From assembly GCA_013815505.1 (NCBI GenBank), contig JACDGA010000059.1:1-8849 (forward strand): a stretch of DNA of 8,849 bases, written 5' to 3'. A model generated the notes under the pieces. It made no database searches and had not been told where the DNA came from. It saw only the letters and a list, made by a program, of their open reading frames with translations. The stretch is from Acidimicrobiia bacterium (GTDB lineage Bacteria; Actinomycetota; Acidimicrobiia; Acidimicrobiales; Ilumatobacteraceae). The position numbers were made by a program, and so were the translations under genes. Below are positions 1-6,299 of the stretch, piece after piece (position 1 is the stretch's first letter; each line of letters begins with the position of its first letter).

Positions 1-27
1 CTCGATGGGTGACTGCTTGATCACCAT
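1..27 (-). CDS. possible 5' end of a leftward gene cut by the window edge
   Basis: An ATG read leftward from position 27 opens a frame (MVIKQSPIE) that runs off the left edge. A GAGG Shine-Dalgarno-like tract (complement of 34-37) lies 6 nt upstream. Only nine codons are visible, so no product can be named. If real, the gene follows the OYE-type reductase gene on the same strand and could be co-transcribed with it. An alternative reading is the tail of a rightward gene: the plus frame from position 2 is open until TAA at 101-103, although its last codons (caa tat gca tta tta tca) are atypical for this genome. The leftward reading is only mildly preferred. Confidence 0.3.
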
Positions 28-86
28 GAGCGACCTCGATGATCGGCGACCGATCGTCCGCGCCCGACGAACGTACCAATATGCAT
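21..86 (-). CDS. possible 21-codon leader ORF
   Basis: Reading leftward, ATG at 86-84 is preceded by a very good Shine-Dalgarno AGGAG (complement of 95-99) at 8-nt spacing. It opens a 21-codon frame beginning MHIGTFVGRG and ending GRSW, with stop TGA at 23-21. That stop overlaps the ATGGTG start region of the possible downstream gene at 27, the layout expected of a translationally coupled leader peptide. The encoded peptide is Arg/Gly-rich and matches nothing I recognise. An inverted repeat (41-55) lies inside it. It may equally be a chance ORF behind a ribosome site that serves another start. Confidence 0.25.
   Translation of the reverse strand: MHIGTFVGRGRSVADHRGRSW
41..55. repeat. inverted repeat GATCGG-CGA-CCGATC
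   Basis: Perfect 6-bp arms (41-46 and 50-55) flank a 3-nt loop. In RNA the stem could extend by a G-U and an A-U pair. No T-tract follows on either strand, so it is not a canonical terminator. It lies just upstream of the GAGG tract of the possible start at 27, where it could act as an operator or as a stem controlling translation. A 6-bp palindrome in GC-rich DNA may also arise by chance. Confidence 0.3.
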
Positions 87-94
87 TATTATCA

Positions 95-99
95 CTCCT
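95..99 (-). promoter_or_regulatory. strong Shine-Dalgarno (AGGAG) for a leftward start
   Basis: The complement of ctcct gives AGGAG, 8 nt before a leftward ATG at 86. It sits in the AT-rich patch (about 76-126) just after the stop of the OYE-type gene. This is the best ribosome-binding-site match at the left end of the window and the main reason to suspect a leftward gene or leader here. Confidence 0.4.
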
Positions 100-116
100 G
101 TAATTTAGTAAGTCTC

Positions 117-2150
117 TCAAATAAGTGAACCCGCACGATTGTCCACTGTATCCCAGCAGCCCCCTGCACGAGAAGCGTTGATGCCCAGTGACACCCCGAT
201 CCGCTCGCCGTCGATGACCGCGCTGTGGGCCCTCCGAGGGGCGAGACAATCGCCGATGCGCCGCGCGAGACGCCCCGTGGCGACGAGTTCGTGGTACAGC
301 GAATCTGCGGCGCGCGGTGGCACGGCGAGCACCACCCAGTCGGGTGACCGCACGACGTCGGTGCCGGTGGGATGGTGCAGCAGGGTCAGTTGCGCGCCGT
401 CGAAGCCCATCGGCACGAGGTCGGTGAGCTGCCCGATGCCCTTTCGTCCCGCTCGGATCCACCACATCTCCATGTCGAGCGTGATGCCGAGGTCCTGGCC
501 GACCACCATCGAGTTGGTCACGATGTCGACCGAGTGACCGCGGTCGGCGAGCAGCTCTGCCACCGACGTGGCGTGGTGGAAACCGATCTCGTCGATCACG
601 GTGATGTCGCCACTCGGGTCGGCGCTGCCGTCCAGCACGTCGCGCACGTCGCACACGTTGTGCACGCCCTCGGCGATCCACCACGGCCGCTGCGGTGTGG
701 ATCCGGTTGCGACCACGACATCGGCGGGATCGAGCTGGTCGACGAGTGCCGCGTCGACGGCGACGCCGCACTCGACCGCGATCCCGAGGCGCCGGCACTC
801 GGCGAGCTGGTTGCGGACGAGGTCGCCGAGCTCCGCCCGGTTGGGCACCGTCGCCGCCAGTCTCAAGAGCCCGCCCGGCGCCTGCTCGCGCTCCACGACA
901 CGCACGACACGTCCCGCTCGGCGGGCCGCGATCGCGGCTTGCAGACCCGCCGGACCCGCGCCGACGACGAGGACGTCACCTGAGTGCGCGACATCCTGCC
1001 GACGGGGACGGCGGTGGAGCCGCTCGGCGCGTTGGTGAGCCGCCTCCTTGCCAGTCCTCGGGTTCTCGATGCAGCCGAGCCAGCGGTTGAGGCCCATCCT
1101 GCCGACGCACTCCTGGTTGCACGACAGGCAGAGACGGATCTCGTCGACGGCGCCGGCACGGGACTTGGCGGCGAACTGGGCGTCGGCGATCTGTCCTCGC
1201 ACGACACCGACGAGGTCGCACAGCCCGTCCTCCAGCGCGCGTTCGGCCTGCAGCGGGTCCTTGAACCTGCCGACACCGACCACGGGCAGGTCGACGACGT
1301 CGCGGATCGCCGACGGGATGAACATCGCGTAGCCGGGCGGGATGTGCATGCTCGCCTCGATCATGAACAGGCTCGCCGTCGCCACGCCGATGGAGGTGTT
1401 GATGTAGTCGACCTGACCGGTCGCCTCGACGATGCGGGCGATGTCGACGGCGTCGTCGATGGTGGTGCCGCCCTCGATCAGCTCGTCGCCGCAGATGCGC
1501 ACGCCGAGCGCGAGCCGATCGCCGATCACGTGTCGGACAGCGCCGACGATCTCGGTCAGGAGCCGGGCGCGTTGTTCGATCGGGCCGCCGTAGGCGTCGG
1601 TGCGATGATTCGTGGCGGGCGACAGGAACCCACGCACGATCGACGAGTGCGAGCACTGCAGCTCGATACCGTCGAACCCGCCCTCGGCGCAGTGCTCGGC
1701 GACCGTGGCGTAGCCCCGCACGATCTCGTCGATCTCCGCATGCGTGACGGCCTTCGGCACCTCGCGGAACAGCGGGTCGGCGACGGGCGACGGCGCCCAC
1801 ACGGGGAGCCGCGAGTACATCGACGAGGCCTGACCGCCGTTGTGGTTGAGCTGGGCGAAGATCGGAACGCGGTGGCGGTGCACCGCCTCGGTGATGCGCC
1901 GATAGCCGGGGATGACGTCGCGGTGGAAGCCGTGGATCAGCTTCTCGTACGGCCAGTCCGTCGGATGGGTTGAGTGCTCCTCCGTAATGATCAGCCCGGT
2001 GCCGCCCGCTGCGCGTTCGGCATAGTACGCGGCATGCTGCTCGGTCGGCAGACCGGCGAGGGCATAGTTCGTGAGATGGGCGGAGAAGACGAGACGGTTG
2101 GGCACGGTGACCGGACCGAGGTCGATCGAAGTCCAGATCCGCGCGCCCAT
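117..2150 (-). CDS. OYE-family FMN/[4Fe-4S]/FAD oxidoreductase (2,4-dienoyl-CoA reductase / trimethylamine dehydrogenase type)
   Basis: A 677-aa cytosolic flavoprotein with the usual three-part layout and length of this family. Residues 1 to about 335 form the FMN-binding TIM barrel, including QLNHNGGQ at 100-107 and FLSPATNHRTDAYGG after H168. Next is a CX2CX3CX11C iron-sulfur site (C341, C344, C348, C360). The FAD/NAD(P)-binding half begins at GAGPAGL (G397, G399, G402). Such enzymes pass electrons from NAD(P)H through FAD and the cluster to FMN to reduce an activated C=C bond, or run in reverse as amine dehydrogenases. By H168 alignment, the two Tyr positions of trimethylamine dehydrogenase are Gln165 and Ser170, so the chemistry is uncertain. 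From memory it resembles the mycofactocin-associated FadH/OYE subgroup, which is unverified; no mft gene is visible. The ATG at 2150 is chosen because the family N-terminus (ARIWTSIDLGPVTVPNR) begins directly after it. The ATG at 2240 would add a low-complexity tail and leave 7 nt to the divergent gene. Confidence 0.9.
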   Translation of the reverse strand: MGARIWTSIDLGPVTVPNRLVFSAHLTNYALAGLPTEQHAAYYAERAAGGTGLIITEEHSTHPTDWPYEKLIHGFHRDVIPGYRRITEAVHRHRVPIFAQLNHNGGQASSMYSRLPVWAPSPVADPLFREVPKAVTHAEIDEIVRGYATVAEHCAEGGFDGIELQCSHSSIVRGFLSPATNHRTDAYGGPIEQRARLLTEIVGAVRHVIGDRLALGVRICGDELIEGGTTIDDAVDIARIVEATGQVDYINTSIGVATASLFMIEASMHIPPGYAMFIPSAIRDVVDLPVVGVGRFKDPLQAERALEDGLCDLVGVVRGQIADAQFAAKSRAGAVDEIRLCLSCNQECVGRMGLNRWLGCIENPRTGKEAAHQRAERLHRRPRRQDVAHSGDVLVVGAGPAGLQAAIAARRAGRVVRVVEREQAPGGLLRLAATVPNRAELGDLVRNQLAECRRLGIAVECGVAVDAALVDQLDPADVVVATGSTPQRPWWIAEGVHNVCDVRDVLDGSADPSGDITVIDEIGFHHATSVAELLADRGHSVDIVTNSMVVGQDLGITLDMEMWWIRAGRKGIGQLTDLVPMGFDGAQLTLLHHPTGTDVVRSPDWVVLAVPPRAADSLYHELVATGRLARRIGDCLAPRRAHSAVIDGERIGVSLGINASRAGGCWDTVDNRAGSLI

Positions 2151-2182
2151 GCGACCAGTCTTGCCGGGCGTGGTCGGTGCGC

Positions 2183-2195
2183 TCGACTCGGTCGA
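2183..2195. repeat. operator-like inverted repeat TCGAC-tcg-GTCGA
   Basis: Perfect 5-bp arms with a 3-nt centre lie in the middle of the divergent intergenic region, where a regulator serving both transcripts would be expected to bind. The element is short and made of common GC-rich words, so chance is a real alternative. Confidence 0.25.
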
Positions 2196-2234
2196 CGCGG
2201 CGTATCCGCTGACGCCTCGCGAAGGGCGTTCACG

Positions 2235-2247
2235 TACCATCGGCGAG
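2235..2247 (+). promoter_or_regulatory. candidate -10 for a leaderless transcript of the operon
   Basis: TACCAT (2235-2240) matches the TAnnnT actinobacterial -10 pattern. It ends 7 nt before the ATG at 2248, so a transcript would begin at or next to the A of the start codon. No Shine-Dalgarno at a workable distance precedes this ATG. Both points fit a leaderless mRNA, which is common in actinobacteria. No clear -35 is seen. Confidence 0.35.
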
Positions 2248-2451
2248 ATGCGAGTGACCGTCGATCAGGACAAGTGCGAGGGGCACAACCGCTGCTACTC
2301 CCTCGCACCCGAGCTCTTCGACGTCGACGACTTCGGGCAGGCGGTCGTCATCGGCGACGGGACCGTCACCGACGACCTTGCCGACAAGGCTCGGTTGGCC
2401 GTCGCCAACTGTCCCGAGTACGCGATCACGTTGGAGGACGGCGATGAGTGA
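2248..2451 (+). CDS. [3Fe-4S] ferredoxin, P450 electron donor type
   Basis: A 67-aa small acidic ferredoxin. Its cluster signature is C10-x2-H13-x2-C16 with C55-P56 near the C-terminus. This is the single-cluster pattern of actinobacterial P450 redox partners, where three Cys bind a [3Fe-4S] cluster and the position of the fourth ligand is a non-Cys residue, here His. The length is normal for the family. It is the first gene of the operon, and its stop overlaps the P450 start by 8 nt, so it most likely delivers single electrons to that P450. A ferredoxin reductase would have to come from elsewhere, as none is in the window. ATG 2248 is chosen because the conserved N-terminus (MRVTVDQDKCEGH) starts there; the frame is open further upstream but only across the intergenic region. 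It has no clear ribosome site and may be leaderless. Confidence 0.9.
   Translation: MRVTVDQDKCEGHNRCYSLAPELFDVDDFGQAVVIGDGTVTDDLADKARLAVANCPEYAITLEDGDE
2433..2437 (+). promoter_or_regulatory. Shine-Dalgarno GGAGG that fixes the P450 start
   Basis: GGAGG lies within the last codons of the ferredoxin gene, 6 nt before ATG 2444. It supports that start for the P450 rather than the upstream in-frame ATG at 2378, which lies well inside the ferredoxin gene. Confidence 0.7.
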
Positions 2452-3691
2452 GCAGACAGTCGAGCCCGACGAGCGCTCGCACGCAGAGCGGTACGGACCT
2501 GTGGCCGACTGGACACGAGACTTCGACCACGCCGACCCGGCGTACAACCGCAACGTCCACGCCGTGTGGGACGGGCTTCGCGACGAGTGCCCGATCGCCC
2601 ACACCGAGCGCTACGGCGGCGCCTGGCTGCCGACGACCCACGATCTCGTGCGCGAGGTCGCCTACGACACCGATCGCTTCTCGAGCCGCGGTGTCGTGGC
2701 GTCGCTCGCCCGGCCGGACATCCCCGCGCCAGTCGGCCCTGCGCCGCCCATCACCAGCGATCCGCCGTTCCATCAGATCGCCCGCCGGCTCCTGCTGCCG
2801 CCGTTCGCGCCGAAGCAGATCGAGCCGTGGGAGGACGAGATCCGCATCCTGTGCCGGCAGCGCCTCGACGCCATGGGCGACGTCGAACCGGGCACGACGG
2901 TCGTCGACGCAGCACTCGACTACGCGCAGCACATCCCCGTCAACGTGATCTCGCGGATGCTCGGGTTCCCGCTCGGCGACGACGACCTGTTCCGCGAGTT
3001 CGTGCACGACACCTTGGAAGGCGTCAACCTGCCGCTGGACGAGCGAGAAGCGTCGTTCGAACGGCTCGACACGTACATCGACGCGCAGGTGCTCGACCAC
3101 GAGCGCAACCCGCGCGACGACCTCACCAGTTACCTCATGAAGGTCGAGATCGACGGCAACCCGCTGAGCCTCGAGCACGTTCGCGGTTCCATCGTGCTGC
3201 TGCTCATTGCGGGCATCGACACCACGTGGAGCGCCATCGGGTCTTCCATCTGGCATCTCGCCCAGCACCCGGACGATCGCCGGCGCCTCGCCGAGGACGA
3301 CGACGTGTGGACGTTCGCGATCGAGGAGCTGCTGCGCGCCTACGCGCCGGTCACGATGGCGCGCCTCGTCGCCGAAGACGTCGACTTCCACGGCTGCCCG
3401 ATGAAGGCGGACGAGTGGGTGCTGCTGCCGTTCCCCGCAGCGAACCGCGACCCGGCGTTCTTCGATCGTGCCGACGAGGTCATCCTCGACCGGCAGGAGA
3501 ACCGCCACGCAGCGTTCGGGCTCGGCATCCATCGCTGTCTCGGGTCCAACCTCGCCCGCCTCGAGCTGCGCGTCGCGCTCGAGGAACTCATCGCCCGCTT
3601 CCCCAACTTCGAGCTCGCCGATCCCGAGGCCGTGACGTGGAGCGTCGGCCAGATCCGGGGACCGCGCTCGCTCCCCATCCGGCTTCTTTGA
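2444..3691 (+). CDS. cytochrome P450 monooxygenase
   Basis: A 415-aa soluble bacterial class I P450 of typical length with no membrane anchor. Diagnostic motifs are present in order: the I-helix oxygen-activation motif AGIDTT (D259, T260, T261), the K-helix ExxR (E295-R298) in EELLRAYAP, and the haem loop FGLGIHRCLG with axial thiolate Cys365. It should hydroxylate or otherwise oxidise a hydrophobic substrate using O2 and two electrons from the ferredoxin encoded just upstream. Its start overlaps the ferredoxin end by 8 nt, and its TGA overlaps the next ATG by 1 nt, so translation of the three genes is probably coupled. No key residue is missing. The CYP family number and substrate cannot be assigned by eye; steroid, terpenoid or other alicyclic substrates fit the neighbouring Baeyer-Villiger enzyme but are inference. 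Confidence 0.95.
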   Translation: MSEQTVEPDERSHAERYGPVADWTRDFDHADPAYNRNVHAVWDGLRDECPIAHTERYGGAWLPTTHDLVREVAYDTDRFSSRGVVASLARPDIPAPVGPAPPITSDPPFHQIARRLLLPPFAPKQIEPWEDEIRILCRQRLDAMGDVEPGTTVVDAALDYAQHIPVNVISRMLGFPLGDDDLFREFVHDTLEGVNLPLDEREASFERLDTYIDAQVLDHERNPRDDLTSYLMKVEIDGNPLSLEHVRGSIVLLLIAGIDTTWSAIGSSIWHLAQHPDDRRRLAEDDDVWTFAIEELLRAYAPVTMARLVAEDVDFHGCPMKADEWVLLPFPAANRDPAFFDRADEVILDRQENRHAAFGLGIHRCLGSNLARLELRVALEELIARFPNFELADPEAVTWSVGQIRGPRSLPIRLL

Positions 3692-5811
3692 TGGCGGCGC
3701 GAGGAGAACGCGCAGCGGACGACGAGCCCGCCATTGTGCATGGCACGTGTCACCACGACTGTCCAGATTCGTGCGGCTGGACCGTGACGGTCGAGGCGGG
3801 CGTCGCAGTGAAGATGCGTGGGCGCGTCGACCATCCGTACAGCGCCGGCGAGCTGTGCCCGAAGGTGAATCGCTTCATCGACCGCGTCTACGACCCGAAC
3901 CGGGTGCTGCACCCGCTGCGCCGTGTCGGGGCGAAGGGCGAGGGCCGTTTCGAGCAGGTGTCCTGGGATGACGCGCTCGGCGAGATCGCCTCACGCCTGC
4001 ACGAGGCGATCGAGCGTGACGGCGCTGAGTCGGTGCTGCCGTTCAGCGATGCGGGTAACCAGAGCCTGCTGTCCATGATGGGCATGGACGGCCGCTTCTT
4101 CCACCACCTCGGCGCGAGCCGGCTGGTGCGTGCCATCTGCGGGCCGACGGTCGGGCACGGCATGAGGATGACGATGGGCACGGGGCTCGGCCTCGACGGG
4201 CTGGAGCTGGAACACAGCCGTCTCATCGTCATCTGGGGGAGCAACACGCGCCTGACCAACCGCCATCTGTGGCCGACGATCGAGCGTGCCCGCAGGGCCG
4301 GTGCCCGCCTCGTCGTCATCGACCCGATCCGCACCGTCACGGCCGACGCCGCCGACGAGTTCGTGCAGCCGTTGCCCGGCACCGACATTGCGCTGATGCT
4401 GGCGATGATGCACGTCCTCGTGCGCGACGGGCTCGTCGACCGTGAGTGGGTCGACGAGCACACGTTGGGCTTCGACGAGTTGTGCGAGCACGTGGCGACC
4501 TGGACGCCTGTTCGGGCCGCCGCGCTGTGCGGCATCGAGGCTGACGTCGTCGAGCGTCTCGCACACGAGTACGGCACGGTGCGGCCCGCTGCGATTCGTT
4601 CGCTCATCGGCGCCGAGCACCACGAGAACGGGGCGATGTTCTACCGCACGCTCGCCGTGCTGCCGGCGCTCGTCGGGGCGTGGAGGGATCGTGGCGGCGG
4701 GCTCTCGCGCAGCGTCGGGTCGTACCAGGACGCGTTCGTGGACGAGGACGCGCTCGGGCGCCCCGATCTGCTCAACGGACGCGAGCCGCGTTGGATCAAC
4801 ATGAGTCGGCTCGGCGAGGCGCTCACCGACGAGTCGATGTCGCCGCCCGTGTCGGCGCTGGTCGTGTGGAACTGCAACCCCCTCGTGATCGTGCCCAACG
4901 CCGAGCTGACCCGTCGCGGCCTCGAGCGTGACGACCTGTTCACCGTCGTGCACGAGCAGTTCGTCACCGACACGGCGCGCTATGCCGACTTCGTCCTTCC
5001 GGCGACGACACAGATCGAGGTCAGCGACGTCGTCCCACCGTGGGGCCACCTCTGGATGGGCTGGAACGAGGCGGCGATCGCGCCGCTCGGGGAGTCGTGC
5101 AGCAACACCGAGCTGTTCCGCCGCCTCGCCGCCGCGATGGCGCTGGACGAGCCGGCGCTGCACGTGTCCGACGACGAGCTGCTCGCCGACGCGCTCGGTG
5201 ACCGAGTCGATCTCGACGAGCTGCGACGGGTCGGCTGGGTGAAGGCGCCCTATCCGGACGACGGCCGCCCGTTTGCCGACGGCGGGTTCCCGACGCCGTC
5301 GGGCAAGGTCGAGTTCGTCAGCGAGCGGCTGGTGGCGCTCGGCCAGCCGGCGTTGCCGACGTTCGTGCCACCGCGCGAGGGCCCGCACGGTGACGCGGCG
5401 CTCGTGGCGCGGTTCCCGCTGCAGTTGATGACGCCGAAGCAGCACAGCCGGTTCTTGAACTCTGGGTACTCGCATCTGCCCAAGCACGGCCCGGCGGAGG
5501 GTGCGCCGTTCGTCGAGCTCGACGCCGCCGATGCCGCCGAACGGGGCCTGTCGCACGGCGACGTGGCGAGGGTGTGGAACGACCGCACGAGCGTGCAGCT
5601 GCCCGTGCGAGTGGAGGGCAGCCGCGTTCGTCGAGGTGTCGTGTCGATCCCGTTCGGATGGTGGATGGCACACCATCCCGACGGCAAGGTCGCCAACTCG
5701 CTCACCAACGACACCCTCACCGACTGGGGCGGCGGCGTGGCGTACGCCGACACGCTTGTCGAGGTGGCGGCCGAAGGCATCGACGACACAGGAGGACAGG
5801 AGCAACGATGA
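3691..5811 (+). CDS. molybdopterin-dependent oxidoreductase (Mo/W-bisPGD, DMSO reductase superfamily)
   Basis: A 706-aa enzyme of the prokaryotic molybdopterin oxidoreductase family. The N-terminal [4Fe-4S] site is C20-x3-C24-x3-C28-x27-C56 within CHHDCPDSC and GELCPK. The molybdopterin core follows (about 70-480), with IWGSNTRLTNRHLWP and VIDPIRTVTADAADEFVQPLPGTD typical of cofactor binding. The dinucleotide-binding domain starts near F575 (FPLQLMTPKQHSRFLNSGY) and runs to the C-terminus. Cys150 in the RAICGPT stretch is my best candidate for the metal ligand, by position only. There is no twin-arginine signal and no neighbouring FeS or membrane subunit, so it probably acts alone in the cytosol; its electron partner is unknown. 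The reaction is undetermined, since relatives include reductases, dehydrogenases, hydratases and hydroxyl transferases. ATG 3691 overlaps the P450 TGA (TGATG) and lacks a Shine-Dalgarno, suggesting translation by reinitiation. Confidence 0.92.
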   Translation: MAARGERAADDEPAIVHGTCHHDCPDSCGWTVTVEAGVAVKMRGRVDHPYSAGELCPKVNRFIDRVYDPNRVLHPLRRVGAKGEGRFEQVSWDDALGEIASRLHEAIERDGAESVLPFSDAGNQSLLSMMGMDGRFFHHLGASRLVRAICGPTVGHGMRMTMGTGLGLDGLELEHSRLIVIWGSNTRLTNRHLWPTIERARRAGARLVVIDPIRTVTADAADEFVQPLPGTDIALMLAMMHVLVRDGLVDREWVDEHTLGFDELCEHVATWTPVRAAALCGIEADVVERLAHEYGTVRPAAIRSLIGAEHHENGAMFYRTLAVLPALVGAWRDRGGGLSRSVGSYQDAFVDEDALGRPDLLNGREPRWINMSRLGEALTDESMSPPVSALVVWNCNPLVIVPNAELTRRGLERDDLFTVVHEQFVTDTARYADFVLPATTQIEVSDVVPPWGHLWMGWNEAAIAPLGESCSNTELFRRLAAAMALDEPALHVSDDELLADALGDRVDLDELRRVGWVKAPYPDDGRPFADGGFPTPSGKVEFVSERLVALGQPALPTFVPPREGPHGDAALVARFPLQLMTPKQHSRFLNSGYSHLPKHGPAEGAPFVELDAADAAERGLSHGDVARVWNDRTSVQLPVRVEGSRVRRGVVSIPFGWWMAHHPDGKVANSLTNDTLTDWGGGVAYADTLVEVAAEGIDDTGGQEQR
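5798..5802 (+). promoter_or_regulatory. Shine-Dalgarno AGGAG for the SRPBCC gene
   Basis: AGGAG lies 5 nt before ATG 5808, inside the end of the molybdopterin oxidoreductase gene, with a second GGAGG at 5791-5795. This is the strongest ribosome site in the operon. It supports the ATG at 5808 over in-frame starts further upstream. Confidence 0.7.
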
Positions 5812-6284
5812 CCACGGATGCATCCGCAGCTGCACCGGGCGTGACGACGAAGATCGACCGCGACGCCGTGAGCGCGTCGGCGATCGTCAATGCGACACCG
5901 GAGCAGATCTTCGACTTCGTCCGCCAGCCGCGCAACCACGCCATCATCAGCGGCGACGAGACGGTGCGCGACAACATCAGCGGGCCAGAACGTCTCGCCG
6001 AGGGCAGCAAGTTCGGGATGAAGATGCGCGTCGTCGTGCCGTACCGCGTGACCTCGCACGTGAAGGAGTACGAGGAGGACCGGCGCATCGCCTGGGCGCA
6101 CCTCGGTGGCCACCGCTGGCGTTGGGAGCTCGAGCCCGGCGCCGACGGGACGACCACGGTCACCGAGACCTTCGACATGTCGACGGCGGTGTTTCCGCCC
6201 GGGCTCCGCCTCGCCGGCTACCCCAAGCGCCACGCACCCAACGTCACCCGTTCCGTCGCCAACCTCCGCGACCACTTCGCCTGA
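5808..6284 (+). CDS. SRPBCC (START/polyketide-cyclase-like) family protein
   Basis: A 158-aa protein with the pattern of the SRPBCC helix-grip fold. An initial strand with VNATPEQIFDFV (about 27-38) is followed by alternating strands, a central HVKEYEEDRRIAWAH stretch, a WRWELEP/TTTVTETFD pair of strands, and a C-terminal helix (TRSVANLRDHF). These proteins bind hydrophobic ligands in a deep pocket, and some are cyclases, aromatases or hydrolases. No catalytic motif is recognisable, so a lipophilic-intermediate-binding or small enzymatic role is inferred from context. Its start overlaps the preceding stop as ATGA (5808-5811), and 15 nt separate it from the flavin monooxygenase. It has no signal peptide or membrane segment and should be cytosolic. 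Confidence 0.85.
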   Translation: MTTDASAAAPGVTTKIDRDAVSASAIVNATPEQIFDFVRQPRNHAIISGDETVRDNISGPERLAEGSKFGMKMRVVVPYRVTSHVKEYEEDRRIAWAHLGGHRWRWELEPGADGTTTVTETFDMSTAVFPPGLRLAGYPKRHAPNVTRSVANLRDHFA

Positions 6285-6299
6285 ACCGGACGGCGCCTC

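Larger units (their letters stand above)
2151..2247. promoter_or_regulatory. divergent intergenic region
   Basis: These 97 bp separate the leftward OYE-type gene from the rightward ferredoxin-P450 operon, so promoters for both directions should lie here. An imperfect operator-like element, TCGAC-tcg-GTCGA, occupies 2183-2195 near the middle. A TACCAT -10-like hexamer at 2235-2240 faces the operon. No convincing -35/-10 pair is seen for the leftward gene. A shared regulator acting on both sides is plausible, but no regulator gene is in the window. Confidence 0.5.

Noticed and set aside
2..103. Plus-strand open frame ending in TAA at 101-103, possible tail of a rightward gene
   Set aside because: Not recognisable, with codon use at its end (tta tta tca) foreign to this genome; the leftward reading has a good ribosome site. 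Kept as an alternative, not annotated.
984..1973. Plus-strand 329-codon ORF inside the OYE-type gene
   Set aside because: Antisense shadow of a confidently identified gene; His/Asp/Arg/Val-rich composition without motifs.
2151..2240. 30-residue N-terminal extension of the OYE-type protein from ATG 2240
   Set aside because: Low-complexity Ser/Thr/Gly/Arg sequence unlike the family; it would fill almost all of the divergent intergenic region. The conserved N-terminus begins just after ATG 2150.
2426..3532. Minus-strand ORF opposite the P450 gene
   Set aside because: Antisense shadow; the P450 motifs on the plus strand are complete.
2566..3690. Open plus-strand frame upstream of the molybdopterin oxidoreductase, which would make a 1081-aa fusion
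   Set aside because: It overlaps the P450 gene in another frame and is Arg/Ala/Pro-rich translation typical of shadow frames in GC-rich DNA. The FeS domain starts directly after ATG 3691.
3991..5835. Long minus-strand ORF (614 codons) opposite the molybdopterin oxidoreductase
   Set aside because: Mirror frame of a GC-rich gene; no recognisable motifs, and the plus strand carries a complete known domain set.
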